Below, piece after piece: positions 1 through 8,178 of a stretch of 64,000 bases of DNA; position 1 is the stretch's first letter; each line of letters begins with the position of its first letter. The DNA is taken from assembly GCF_000743355.1 (NCBI RefSeq), contig NZ_JQEI01000016.1, positions 234,032 to 298,031 of the forward strand, in the 5' to 3' direction. The stretch comes from Serratia sp. Ag1 (GTDB lineage Bacteria > Pseudomonadota > Gammaproteobacteria > Enterobacterales > Enterobacteriaceae). A program made the translations under genes and the position numbers. Under the pieces are notes generated by a model that saw only the letters and a program-made list of their open reading frames with translations, made no database searches and had not been told where the DNA came from.

Positions 1-1093
1 CTGCGACGGTGGTCAGCAGGGCCAGCAACAGCGCCTGATGCACTTTATGCAGGCTCTGCCACGGCGTCACTTCGCCGCCATGCACCATGCGTTCGGTGAG
101 ATAATAGAGCGTGTAGTCGGCAGAGATGCCGATGATGCTCATGCTCATCACCAGCGTCATCAGGTGCAGTTCGCCGAACAGCAACAAGGTGGTGACCGTT
201 CCGGCCAGCGCGCCGATGCCAACCGAGAGCAGGCACAGCAACAGCGGGCGCAGCGAGCGGAACACCGCTACAATCAGCATTATCACGCCAAGAATGGTGG
301 CCACGCCCAGCGTAGAGATATCCTGCTTCGCCTGTTGGCTGGCATGCTCGCTATAAAACACGGTGCCGCGTGAGAGAAGCTGTGCCTGCGGATAATGCGC
401 TGTCAGTTGCTGCTCCAGCGCGCTCAGCGTGGTGACGACCTGATGGGTTTGCTGCATATCGAACGACGATCCGGCCAGTTCACCGTGCAGTAAATACCAA
501 TAGTTGCCCTGTTCGTCCTGGGTGACCAACCAGCCATCCATCAAGCGCAGGCGCTGGCCGTTTTGTGCCAACGCCAACTGCGAACCCCGCATCAGCATCA
601 GCGGATCGTTCTGCAGTTCTTTGCCGTTCACGCCGGAAAACGCCGAATAGAGCTGTGAGAGGATCCACTGTGCTTGGGCTTCGCCGCCGTTTTGCAGGCG
701 CGCCCGCGTGGCATGATCGATCAGGCCATTGCGATGCTGATAGAAGAAAGCCCCCCAAGCCTGCTGGTTTGCAGCATCCATCGGGCCTTTGACTTCGCCC
801 AAGGTGTTGGACTGCTGCAGGAGCCTGAGCCAGTATTGCGCCACAGCCGGATCGGGCTGTTTGCCGGGGCTGACCAGCCACACCAACTGTTTGTCCAGGC
901 GTTGCATAAAGCCGTCATTCAACGCAGGTGGGATGCTGCCCAATGCCTGCTTGGGTAACATTGCCAGTACGCTGCTGTTGATCCGCGCCTGCGGCAACAG
1001 GCTCAACAGCAGGCCGAGTAACACCAGGCATACTGCCCCCCAGATCAGCGCCGGGCGTTTGGCGTTAGTGAGTGGCAAAACGTTGGCGTTCAT
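1..1093 (-). CDS. apeM: MMPL-family exporter of the aryl polyene cluster, 3' end outside window
   Basis: An open frame runs from an ATG at 1093 to the window edge without a stop. The product begins with a short cytoplasmic stretch (MNANVLPLTNAKRP), then one membrane segment (residues about 14-33) and a periplasmic domain starting RINSSVLAMLPKQ. That is the usual start of MMPL/RND-type exporters found in aryl polyene (APE) clusters, which are thought to move the pigment lipid towards the outer membrane. About 364 codons are present, roughly half of a typical member. It overlaps the preceding LolA-like gene by 29 bp, so the two are probably translationally coupled. The symbol is assigned from gene order in known ape operons. 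The family call is good; the transported substrate is inferred from context. Confidence 0.8.
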   Translation of the reverse strand, partial: MNANVLPLTNAKRPALIWGAVCLVLLGLLLSLLPQARINSSVLAMLPKQALGSIPPALNDGFMQRLDKQLVWLVSPGKQPDPAVAQYWLRLLQQSNTLGEVKGPMDAANQQAWGAFFYQHRNGLIDHATRARLQNGGEAQAQWILSQLYSAFSGVNGKELQNDPLMLMRGSQLALAQNGQRLRLMDGWLVTQDEQGNYWYLLHGELAGSSFDMQQTHQVVTTLSALEQQLTAHYPQAQLLSRGTVFYSEHASQQAKQDISTLGVATILGVIMLIVAVFRSLRPLLLCLLSVGIGALAGTVTTLLLFGELHLMTLVMSMSIIGISADYTLYYLTERMVHGGEVTPWQSLHKVHQALLLALLTTVA

Positions 1094-1670
1094 CGTCGGT
1101 CAAGGCTGTGGGCGTGAGTCGGTGTTGAGAAAAGGTAATCGTGGTGCGATCGCCTTGCTTATCGTTCAATTGGATGGTTTCCAGATAGTGTTGCCCGGCC
1201 AGCTCAAGGGTGGCAAAGATTTTATCCAGCGGGGTAGTGATGGGGGTCAGGTTTAATGCCCAACGGCCTTCGCCTTTATCTTGGAAATCAATGCGGAAGT
1301 TCTGCTCCAGCACGTTGCGATCGGCCTGGAACAGCGCGCGCAACAGATGGTTGAACTGGAACATCTGCGGGTTATTCTGGGCGGTAATCACCTGCGGTGC
1401 CTGGCCGTTAATGATCTGCACCATGCGTGAGTCGTCCAGCATCAGCGTCATCGCAAACGGTGTTGTCTGATCCCACAGCAATCCCTGTTCGCGGGCGATC
1501 AGCATTTCCCCCTGCGAACGCAGGGGCTGCGGCAGGTCTTTAATGCTGCGGATCTGCTCAAAGTGAGCACGCACTACCGGTTGCTGGGTAAAGCGCTGCT
1601 GTAACTCATCCAGCGTGATGGCGCTGGCAAACGGGCTGAGCAGCAGGAGCAGTAAAGGCATCAGTCTCAT
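1065..1670 (-). CDS. apeL: LolA-like periplasmic lipoprotein carrier of the APE cluster
   Basis: The 201-residue product has a signal peptide (MRLMPLLLLLLSPFASA) followed by a LolA-type beta-barrel domain: an early FTQQPVVRAHFEQIRSIK segment, then QGEMLIAREQGLLWDQTTPF and a long beta-rich body. LolA proteins carry lipidated cargo across the periplasm. Copies in APE operons are thought to carry the polyene lipid or help insert it, alongside the MMPL exporter encoded next. The start overlaps the end of the thioesterase gene in an ATGA arrangement (1667-1670), which indicates coupling. The role in APE transport is inferred from the operon. Confidence 0.85.
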   Translation of the reverse strand: MRLMPLLLLLLSPFASAITLDELQQRFTQQPVVRAHFEQIRSIKDLPQPLRSQGEMLIAREQGLLWDQTTPFAMTLMLDDSRMVQIINGQAPQVITAQNNPQMFQFNHLLRALFQADRNVLEQNFRIDFQDKGEGRWALNLTPITTPLDKIFATLELAGQHYLETIQLNDKQGDRTTITFSQHRLTPTALTDDERQRFATH

Positions 1671-2089
1671 GGCGTCACTCCCATACGTTCAAACAGAATG
1701 TCAGGGCAGACGAAGCACATCTCACCGCTCTTTTCTTCGACCGCCACCTGAATGGTGTAACCGGTGGTGGTGCGTTTACCGCTGGCGGCATCAAAAATCT
1801 GATAGGCAATGCGCAAGCGGTTTTCATACTCTTCCAGCGTGGCACGCACGCGGATGCGTTGCTCAAAAGTCAGCACGCTGCGGTATTTCACCCTGGTATC
1901 GACCACCGGCCAGACGTAGCCAGAGGCTTTCATCTGCCGATAACCGTAGTCGAACTGGTTCAGCAGCGCCTCGCGGGCGATTTCAAAGTAGCGGAAGTAG
2001 TTGCCGTGCCACACCACCGCCATCATATCGACATCGTGGAAAGGAACGGTGAGTTCTACTTCGGCAGTAAAGCGGGGATCGTTCAGCAC
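1667..2089 (-). CDS. apeK: Acyl-CoA/ACP thioesterase, hotdog fold (4HBT)
   Basis: The 140-residue protein matches the YbgC/FadM type of hotdog thioesterases. The key segment near the N-terminus has H18-D19-V-D21 followed by V-V-W-H28-G-N30-Y, the usual catalytic Asp and oxyanion region. Such enzymes release acyl chains from CoA or ACP. In an aryl polyene operon it probably releases or proof-reads polyene acyl-ACP intermediates. It sits 2 bp after the stop of the glycosyl/acyltransferase gene and overlaps the LolA-like gene by 4 bp. The start ATG at 2089 leaves a normal-length protein. Confidence 0.85.
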   Translation of the reverse strand: MLNDPRFTAEVELTVPFHDVDMMAVVWHGNYFRYFEIAREALLNQFDYGYRQMKASGYVWPVVDTRVKYRSVLTFEQRIRVRATLEEYENRLRIAYQIFDAASGKRTTTGYTIQVAVEEKSGEMCFVCPDILFERMGVTP

Positions 2090-2091
2090 CT

Positions 2092-3792
2092 TTACTCCTT
2101 ATCTGAATGTGGATCAGGCAGTTGCCAGAAATCGAAAAAGTTAAACCAGTCGAGCGGCGATTCCAGCGCATAATGCTCGAGGCGTTCGGCATAGCGATCG
2201 ACCGCCTGCTGCAACGCTGCCTGGCGATCGGCGCGCGGTAACAGCAGCGGATCGGCGAAAGGTTCACAGTGAAAATGCAGCTTCCCCTGCTGGCGCAGGG
2301 CGTAAATCAGTAACACCGGGCAGCGCAAGACCGAAGCCAGAATAAACGGGCCTTGTGGGAAGGGTGCTGGCTGGCCCATAAAACGGCTCCAGATCACGCG
2401 CCAGTCGCCGCCGCGTTGCCTGTTCACCGCCACACGATCGCCGACGATCGCCACCCACTCGCCGCGATCCAGCTTCTCTTTCAGCAGCATCGCGGTATCC
2501 GGGCCGATATTGCTTACCGGGATCAGGTTCAACCCGGCCTGCGGGGCCATCTCGGCCATAATCTGTTTAAAGCGTTGGGCGTTGTCGCTGAATACCAAGG
2601 CGTTGATGGTCTTGCTGCCTTGCAGTTGCGCCAGTGCGCGGCAGGCTTCGACATCACCCAAGTGTGAAGCCAGCAGCAACTTGCCGGTTGCAGAGGCAAG
2701 ATCCAGCGTGGCTTCGGCCCCGGGAGCAAATACCACATCGCGCCCCAGTTGCAGTTCACCGCGCCAACTGGCGATTTTATCCAGCATGGCATGACCAAAA
2801 CGCAGGAAATGCTGATAACTGGTGCAGTTGGCAGGGATTGGGCGTGAACGTGCGGTTAATTCGCTGCGTACCCGCTGGATCCAGCTCTGCGATGCACGGC
2901 GCGCGCTATGCGCACTGAGCCAGTAGGCGGCCACCACCGGGTAGAGCAGCAGCGCGAAGGCTTTGCGGCCCAGCAAGCGCCAAACGGCCAGCATGATGCG
3001 CATCCCCCATAATCCTTTCACCTCTTTCTGCTGTGCCCAGTGCAAACTGGAGCGGCGAAACAGCAGGGAAGGAATGCGCGGCAGCATGCCGAAGAACAGG
3101 CGGGTGTGCATCAGCGAGATGCGGCAGTTGTCTTTTAGCGCGTCAAAGTGCGACAGGCCATCTTGCGGGTAGGTGACGCGGGTAGGCACAAAATAACTGC
3201 CGTTGCCCTGCCAATAGAGGCGCACCATCACTTCGGTGTCGAAGTCCATGCGTTTACCGAGCGTGGTCTTTTGCGCCAACCGCAGGGTGGGGGCAATCGG
3301 GTAAACGCGAAAGCCACACATGCTGTCTTTTAGCTGGAAAGAGAGGGTCTCGATCCACACCCAGAAGTGGGTGATCCAGCGGCCATAAAGGCGTGAACGC
3401 GGGATGGAGTTGTCATAAATCGGTTGCCCGGAAATCAAGGCCTCGGGGTGCTGCTGTGCCAGCCCAAGCAACTGGGGGATATCTTCAATGGTATGTTGGC
3501 CGTCGGCGTCAACCTGCACCGCGTGAGTAAAGCCCCGGCGTGCAGCCTCTTGCAGCCCGTAAATCACTGCGGCACCTTTGCCTGCGTTGTGCGCAAGGCG
3601 TACCAAGGTGAGATCGCGGTGGTTGGCTGTCAGGTGTTCAAGCTGCTGACGCGTGGTTTCGTCACTGCCGTCGTCCACGATCAGGCAGGGTAAGCCAAAG
3701 GGCTGCAAGCGTGCGATCACGCGTGCCATCATGGCACCGTGGTTGTAGCAGGGGATCACCACACAAGGGTTGAAAGCGGCAGTTAACGACAT
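2092..3792 (-). CDS. apeJ: Fusion of family 2 glycosyltransferase and LpxL-like acyltransferase
   Basis: The 566-residue protein has two domains. Residues about 8-240 are a GT2 glycosyltransferase: VVIPCYNHG start, LIVDDGSD at 38-44, and VDADGQH with the metal-binding DAD at 95-97. Residues about 310-566 resemble LpxL/HtrB lauroyl acyltransferases, with an HX4E motif (H377, E382 in SHLGDVEA) and a VAIVGDRVAVN segment. This fusion is typical of aryl polyene clusters and probably builds the glycolipid-type anchor to which the polyene is attached. It overlaps the dehydratase gene by 10 bp. Domain calls are firm; the exact acceptor is not known from sequence. Confidence 0.88.
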   Translation of the reverse strand: MSLTAAFNPCVVIPCYNHGAMMARVIARLQPFGLPCLIVDDGSDETTRQQLEHLTANHRDLTLVRLAHNAGKGAAVIYGLQEAARRGFTHAVQVDADGQHTIEDIPQLLGLAQQHPEALISGQPIYDNSIPRSRLYGRWITHFWVWIETLSFQLKDSMCGFRVYPIAPTLRLAQKTTLGKRMDFDTEVMVRLYWQGNGSYFVPTRVTYPQDGLSHFDALKDNCRISLMHTRLFFGMLPRIPSLLFRRSSLHWAQQKEVKGLWGMRIMLAVWRLLGRKAFALLLYPVVAAYWLSAHSARRASQSWIQRVRSELTARSRPIPANCTSYQHFLRFGHAMLDKIASWRGELQLGRDVVFAPGAEATLDLASATGKLLLASHLGDVEACRALAQLQGSKTINALVFSDNAQRFKQIMAEMAPQAGLNLIPVSNIGPDTAMLLKEKLDRGEWVAIVGDRVAVNRQRGGDWRVIWSRFMGQPAPFPQGPFILASVLRCPVLLIYALRQQGKLHFHCEPFADPLLLPRADRQAALQQAVDRYAERLEHYALESPLDWFNFFDFWQLPDPHSDKE

Positions 3793-4136
3793 AGCCGGAT
3801 CTTCCCGCTGCTGGCGGTATGTTTGGTTTCACCGTCATGGCGCTGATAGCTGAAGGTTAAGATCTGCCGCTCTTCCTGCCAGTTCAGCGCCAGCGTAACG
3901 ATGTTCCCCGGCAATAACGGTGCCTGAAATTTGACGTTTGGCATGCTGTGGAACTGAAAACCCGGTGCCAGCAGCGTCGTGGCGTAATGCATCACCCAGT
4001 CTAACTGTGCTACGCCCGGTAATAGCGGTTGCGCGGCAAAGTGGCCGTTGAACCAGAAGAGGGCCGGATCGAGCCGCAGGACGATTTCGGCCTGCTGTGG
4101 CTGCGCCTGATGGCGTTCGATTTCATGAGGTTGCAT
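3783..4136 (-). CDS. apeI: 3-hydroxyacyl-ACP dehydratase (FabZ/FabA-like hotdog)
   Basis: The 117-residue protein has the hotdog dehydratase signature FNGHFAAQPLLPGV, with the likely catalytic histidine at residue 32, close to the HFPxxPVLPGV motif of FabZ. In APE biosynthesis such dehydratases introduce the trans double bonds of the polyene after each ketoreduction. The start at 4136 (MQPHEIERHQ) is preferred because it overlaps the ligase gene by only 14 bp. A more distant ATG at 4166 would add ten residues that look unlike the family. FabZ has a similar but longer N-terminal helix. Confidence 0.85.
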   Translation of the reverse strand: MQPHEIERHQAQPQQAEIVLRLDPALFWFNGHFAAQPLLPGVAQLDWVMHYATTLLAPGFQFHSMPNVKFQAPLLPGNIVTLALNWQEERQILTFSYQRHDGETKHTASSGKIRLCR

Positions 4137-5484
4137 GAAATAACTCCTGTAATTGCGCATAGACACGCTTATTCATGCTGTTCACCGGGATCTCATCGAC
4201 CACGCGCCAGTAGCGCGGCACGGTGACCGGTTCCATTTGCGGCAGCAGTGCACGACGCCACGCCAGTTCCTGCGCAGTGCCGCCACTTTGTTGCCATTGC
4301 TGCCGTGTGTGCTCATCAAGCACCAGCAGGGCACCAATGCTTTGACGGCCCGCGTGGGTGACCGACAGAGCGGCGGCTTCGCGCACGCCTTCCAGCTCTA
4401 ACAGGCGCTGTTCGATTTCGCCCAGCGAGATGCGTTTTTCTTCAATTTTGACGACCCGATCGCGGCGGCCTTGCAGGCGGAAGCGCCCGTCAGCGTCAAA
4501 TTGCAAAATGTCATCGAGCAACAGGCCGTTTGCCTGGTGAATCAGTGGTGAAATAGCGCGGAACGCGTCGCCTTCGGCGGTGATATTCACCCCTGGGAAG
4601 GGCTGCCAGGCAATGTCTTCCTGTTGGCGATGGCACCAGGCCAGAATCCCGGTTTCTGTGCTGCCATAAATTTCGTCAGGCCAAACGCCTAACCAATCGG
4701 CGGTTGGAGCCACATGCTCCCACGGCAGCATGCCACCGGCTGAAAGCACCATGGCTACCGGCGGTGGCGTGAGCTGGTGATCCAGACGTTTCAGAAACGC
4801 CGGGCTACTGATAAAGGCATAGCGATGCTCATGGCTCAACGCGGCCAGTTGTTCGGTGTAGTAAAGCATCGCGGCGTGCAGCGGCAACCCTAATGCCATC
4901 GGCAAAAAGATGCGGAAGGTCAGGCCATACAGATGCTGTGGGACGACAGAGGCCACTACGCGGCAGCCTGCGAGCCGTGCAGCAAAACGCTCGGCGAGTA
5001 ATGAAGCTTCGCGATCAAGGCAGGCGATCGGTTTCATTACGCGGCGTGGTTGCCCGGTAGAACCCGAGGTAAACAGCTCGACGTAGCGGGTTTGAGCAAT
5101 GTCCGGCAGCGGTTCATGGTGCTCAGCGCTTTGAGAGGCGGACTGGATCACGAGAGTGACACCGCTCCATGCCAGCGGGCGATCTGACAGCACGCCGTTA
5201 AACAGTGCCTGCTGTTCTTCCAACAGCGAAACCCGGCTATGCCCAGGAATCACCGGCGTTTTGCCCGCATGCAGCGCTGCCAGCAACGCGACGATAAACA
5301 GATAGCTGTTTTCGAAGCACAGCGCCCAACGTTCGCCGCTCTGCTGTTGCAAGGCTTTTACCTGCATGGCAACGTCATAGCGTAGTTGCCCCAGCGTCCA
5401 GGTCTGTTCGCCAAGCCAGGCGATCGGCGTGTCGTTCGGGCGAGGCGCGCTGAGCCATTGCGCCAGCGGGAGCGGTTGACTCAT
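4123..5484 (-). CDS. apeH: AMP-dependent aryl/acyl-ACP ligase (ANL family)
   Basis: The 453-residue adenylating enzyme has the ANL motifs in order: the phosphate-binding loop LFTSGSTGQPRR, the A5-like EIYGSTETG, and the C-terminal hinge region LQGRRDRVVKIEEKRISL. In APE clusters this ligase loads the aromatic starter (a hydroxybenzoate-type acid) onto the carrier protein. The start at 5484 (MSQPLPLAQWLSAP) overlaps the stop of the upstream membrane-protein gene as ATGA. The open frame continues 35 codons upstream, but those residues are only the reverse frame of that gene. The starter substrate is known from studied ape systems, not visible here. Confidence 0.88.
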   Translation of the reverse strand: MSQPLPLAQWLSAPRPNDTPIAWLGEQTWTLGQLRYDVAMQVKALQQQSGERWALCFENSYLFIVALLAALHAGKTPVIPGHSRVSLLEEQQALFNGVLSDRPLAWSGVTLVIQSASQSAEHHEPLPDIAQTRYVELFTSGSTGQPRRVMKPIACLDREASLLAERFAARLAGCRVVASVVPQHLYGLTFRIFLPMALGLPLHAAMLYYTEQLAALSHEHRYAFISSPAFLKRLDHQLTPPPVAMVLSAGGMLPWEHVAPTADWLGVWPDEIYGSTETGILAWCHRQQEDIAWQPFPGVNITAEGDAFRAISPLIHQANGLLLDDILQFDADGRFRLQGRRDRVVKIEEKRISLGEIEQRLLELEGVREAAALSVTHAGRQSIGALLVLDEHTRQQWQQSGGTAQELAWRRALLPQMEPVTVPRYWRVVDEIPVNSMNKRVYAQLQELFHATS

Positions 5485-6062
5485 GCTGCTGCCTGTTTTA
5501 TCACTCGGCGACGCACCAACCATTCGCCCGCCATCAATATTCCCATCAGCAGATAGGCCATCACGCCATTCCACGCCGTCCATAACCACATATCACCATA
5601 CAGAGCGGTAAAAAGTGCGATCGCACCGTTCAGAATAAAAAACACACACCAGACTTGCGTCACCTTGCGGGTATAACGCACACCAGCCGGGGGCAGATCC
5701 GGTTCGCGCAGCCGAGCAAGGCGCTCGACCAGCGGCATTGCACTCCACAGTGATCCGCCGAATGCCACGAGCATCACCAGATTCACCATCACCGGGTAAA
5801 ACAGCAACAGCTGGTGCGTTTTCAACAGGTAGCTCGCTATGCATAAGCTGATACCCGCCAACGCAACGCCCTGCACCACCAAACGCATCGGGCCAGACGT
5901 TTTGCGCACCTGGCGCACGCGCAAGAGCAGCAACAGTGCCATCAACGGCAACAGCCAATGCAGGCCGTTGTGCGCCAGACCAAACCAGATCAGGAATGGC
6001 CAAGCCAGCAGCATCAGCGCCGTGAGCAGTTGCACACCTAACCGTGAACGGGAACCACGCAT
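5481..6062 (-). CDS. apeG: Integral membrane protein of APE cluster (COG4648-type)
   Basis: The 193-residue protein is mostly hydrophobic, with about five to six predicted membrane segments (for example LLTALMLLAWPFLIWFGLA, WLLPLMALLLLLRV and a C-terminal VMAYLLMGILMAGEWLV). Small membrane proteins of this type are a regular component of APE operons, between the ACPs and the ligase. No catalytic motif is visible and its role is unknown; help with membrane assembly of the lipid-linked polyene is a guess. It starts 5 bp after the second ACP gene and overlaps the ligase start by 4 bp. Confidence 0.75.
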   Translation of the reverse strand: MRGSRSRLGVQLLTALMLLAWPFLIWFGLAHNGLHWLLPLMALLLLLRVRQVRKTSGPMRLVVQGVALAGISLCIASYLLKTHQLLLFYPVMVNLVMLVAFGGSLWSAMPLVERLARLREPDLPPAGVRYTRKVTQVWCVFFILNGAIALFTALYGDMWLWTAWNGVMAYLLMGILMAGEWLVRRRVIKQAAA

Positions 6063-6067
6063 GGGGG

Positions 6068-6319
6068 TTATTCTTCTCGCAGCAGGTTTTCTACGGCATC
6101 AACCACATCCTGCACGGTACGCACAGATTTGAAGGTTTCCGGTTTGATTTTCTTACCGGTTCTCTTCTGCAGATGCACGATCACATCGACGGCGTCGATG
6201 CTGTCCAGTTCCAGATCTTCATACAGACGAGCCTCGGGTTTGATGTCTGCAGGATCGATCTCAAACAGTTTGCTCAGAATCGCGGAAACTTCCTGATAAA
6301 TAGCATGTTGTTCGGTCAT
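6068..6319 (-). CDS. apeF: Acyl carrier protein (second of the pair)
   Basis: The 83-residue acidic protein has the phosphopantetheine attachment motif LELDSIDAVD, with S40 as the modified serine. ACPs hold the growing polyene as a thioester. The start is set at the ATG at 6319 (MTEQHAIYQE). The frame stays open upstream, but those residues only mirror the preceding ACP gene. It lies 10 bp after the first ACP gene and 5 bp before the membrane-protein gene. Two different ACPs in tandem are characteristic of APE clusters. Confidence 0.92.
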   Translation of the reverse strand: MTEQHAIYQEVSAILSKLFEIDPADIKPEARLYEDLELDSIDAVDVIVHLQKRTGKKIKPETFKSVRTVQDVVDAVENLLREE

Positions 6320-6329
6320 AGCGGATATC

Positions 6330-6587
6330 TCAGGCACGTTGAGCGTGGATGAAAGCGGCCAGCGTTGCCACGGAGTAGAAATGCTGGCGCATTTCTTCAC
6401 TCTCGGCGGAAAGCATGACGCCATATTGGTTTTTCACCATCAGGCCCAGTTCGAGAGCATCGATGGAATCTAACCCCAGACCCTCGCCAAACAGAGCCGC
6501 CTCGGTGTCGATATCGTCGGCGGACAGTTCATCCAGATTCAGCGTATTGATGATGAGGTTTTTAATTTCAAGGTAGAGCGCTTGCAT
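6330..6587 (-). CDS. apeE: Acyl carrier protein (first of the pair)
   Basis: This 85-residue ACP has the motif GLGLDSIDALEL with S41 as the expected phosphopantetheine site. It differs from the following ACP in surface residues, so the two may serve different partners, for example starter loading versus elongation. The start ATG at 6587 overlaps the acyltransferase gene by 20 bp. The ACP call is firm; the division of labour is inferred. Confidence 0.92.
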   Translation of the reverse strand: MQALYLEIKNLIINTLNLDELSADDIDTEAALFGEGLGLDSIDALELGLMVKNQYGVMLSAESEEMRQHFYSVATLAAFIHAQRA

Positions 6588-7401
6588 TATTCATTCCTGA
6601 CAAAGGGGGTAAACCTGGTGATAACAGATGCAAAAGATGCCGATTGAGCTGCCTTGCGGCCAACGCCGGTTCTTGCGATTTCGCATCAAAAAAGTGTTTT
6701 ATCTGCACCCGCTCGTGCACCACCACCTGAAACAGGGGTTTTCTCGGCGGGATGTCATACCATCTGCTCTGTTTATCCAGCAGATGCTCGCTGCAGTGGA
6801 TGCGTACAACACGCAAATCACTGCCGCAGCGTACGGCAATATTGGCGGCGCCACGTTGCAGCACCATCTCTTCACCCTGGCGCGTGCGCGTGCCTTCGGG
6901 AAAGATCAGGATCGTGTCACCTTGTGCCAGGCGCTGTTGGCTGGCGGGCAGTAACTCATCGGCCTGGCTATTGATCAGGTAACCCGCCGCGCGGATCACG
7001 CCGCCAACAAAGGGGTTACGCAATAAGGCGCTTTTCACCAGACAGTCCGTTTCGGGCATCACCGACGCCAGCAGCACGTAATCAATCAGCGTCGGGTGAT
7101 TCGCCACTACCAGACAACCGCGCTCTTGGCGCAAAAGCTCAAGACCATCAATGCGATAGTCGAGCACGCCCAGCGTTTTGGCCACCGCAAGAAAAAAACG
7201 AAAGCTGGCGGCAATGCTGCGCCGGGCCAGGCTACGGCGTTTGGCTCCGTTGCGATACAGCACCAACAGCAGGTTAAACCACACCAGCGACAGCAGCAGG
7301 CCACCGATGCCGAACAGGGCAAAGCACCCGCCGGTCATCACCAAGCGCCAAGCCCAGTTGATGCGCGCATACAGGCCGCTCACGTTCGGCTCCAGTGCCA
7401 C
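6568..7401 (-). CDS. apeD: PlsC-type lysophospholipid acyltransferase
   Basis: The 277-residue membrane-associated protein has an N-terminal hydrophobic region (residues about 20-48) and the LPLAT catalytic motifs NHPTLID (H102, D107) and FPEGTR (167-172), as in 1-acyl-glycerol-3-phosphate acyltransferases. In APE operons it is thought to transfer acyl chains while the lipid anchor of the pigment is built. It overlaps the chain-length-factor gene by 22 bp at its start and the ACP gene by 20 bp at its end. The real acceptor is unknown. Confidence 0.88.
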   Translation of the reverse strand: MALEPNVSGLYARINWAWRLVMTGGCFALFGIGGLLLSLVWFNLLLVLYRNGAKRRSLARRSIAASFRFFLAVAKTLGVLDYRIDGLELLRQERGCLVVANHPTLIDYVLLASVMPETDCLVKSALLRNPFVGGVIRAAGYLINSQADELLPASQQRLAQGDTILIFPEGTRTRQGEEMVLQRGAANIAVRCGSDLRVVRIHCSEHLLDKQSRWYDIPPRKPLFQVVVHERVQIKHFFDAKSQEPALAARQLNRHLLHLLSPGLPPLSGMNNASALP

Positions 7402-8102
7402 ATCAACCTCTCGCCAGAGATCGTGAACGTTGGCGCACCGTTTAAGTAATGCCGTAAAAATTGCAGGCTTTGCGGCAGTTTGGGTTCTTCACCCGGGTTG
7501 CCAGCCTGACTGGCGCATTGCAAACACTCACCAGCCTCAAACACCAGTGCCACCGCATGGGCCCAGGTCGGCATCTTCTCCGGCAGGTCAGAGTGATAAA
7601 ACGCGGGTAGCATGCCGTCAAAATCCACCATCAGTACCCGCTGGTAACCGGCTTGTAGCAGGCACAGCACTTCGCACAACCCTTGCTGGAAGGTATCAAT
7701 ACCGGCAGAAAGCGAAGAGGAAACCACCGGCTGCTGCGCCGCGATGGTCAAATGGCCTACCGCAGAGTTGTGCACGGACATGGTGAAATCGGTGGGCGAG
7801 ACCGGTTGCTCGGTCGCCATCGCTTCCAGAATGCGGTAATTGCGCTCAAGCTCACCGTGGCGGCTGGTATACAGCACCGCATCGATCTGATGGCGGCGCA
7901 GCATCGCCAGCCCGCACTCCACCGCCAACCGGCTGCCGGAAGCCAGGCGACGCGCGGTCATCATAGGGAGTTCGGTCAGCTTGGCCTGTGGCGCTGCAGG
8001 TTCGATAGCCCCGTTGCCCTGTGACCATTGGAACCATTGCGCAGCATCACTCAACCCCGGTGCTCTGGCCTGCCAGTCGATAAGATTTAAGGCAAATTTC
8101 AT
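7380..8102 (-). CDS. apeC: Ketosynthase-like chain-length factor
   Basis: The 240-residue protein looks like a shortened ketosynthase domain (pfam Ketoacyl-synt_2 type), with a thiolase-fold stretch FTMSVHNSAVGHLTIAAQ. At the position of the usual active-site Cys motif there is no TACSS-like cysteine, which fits a chain-length factor that pairs with the true ketosynthase. That ketosynthase gene should lie outside the window to the left. The start at 8102 (MKFALNLIDWQARAPGL) is the family's normal start; an upstream ATG at 8138 would add only a cysteine-rich stretch unlike the family. The role follows from characterised ape systems and is inferred here. Confidence 0.8.
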   Translation of the reverse strand: MKFALNLIDWQARAPGLSDAAQWFQWSQGNGAIEPAAPQAKLTELPMMTARRLASGSRLAVECGLAMLRRHQIDAVLYTSRHGELERNYRILEAMATEQPVSPTDFTMSVHNSAVGHLTIAAQQPVVSSSLSAGIDTFQQGLCEVLCLLQAGYQRVLMVDFDGMLPAFYHSDLPEKMPTWAHAVALVFEAGECLQCASQAGNPGEEPKLPQSLQFLRHYLNGAPTFTISGERLMWHWSRT

Positions 8103-8178
8103 CGGCGCGCATCCGCAGCAAGTGGGCGACTCTGCCAAGGTTGCAGAATGAGTGTGCAGCGCAAATGCTGCCGTGGGC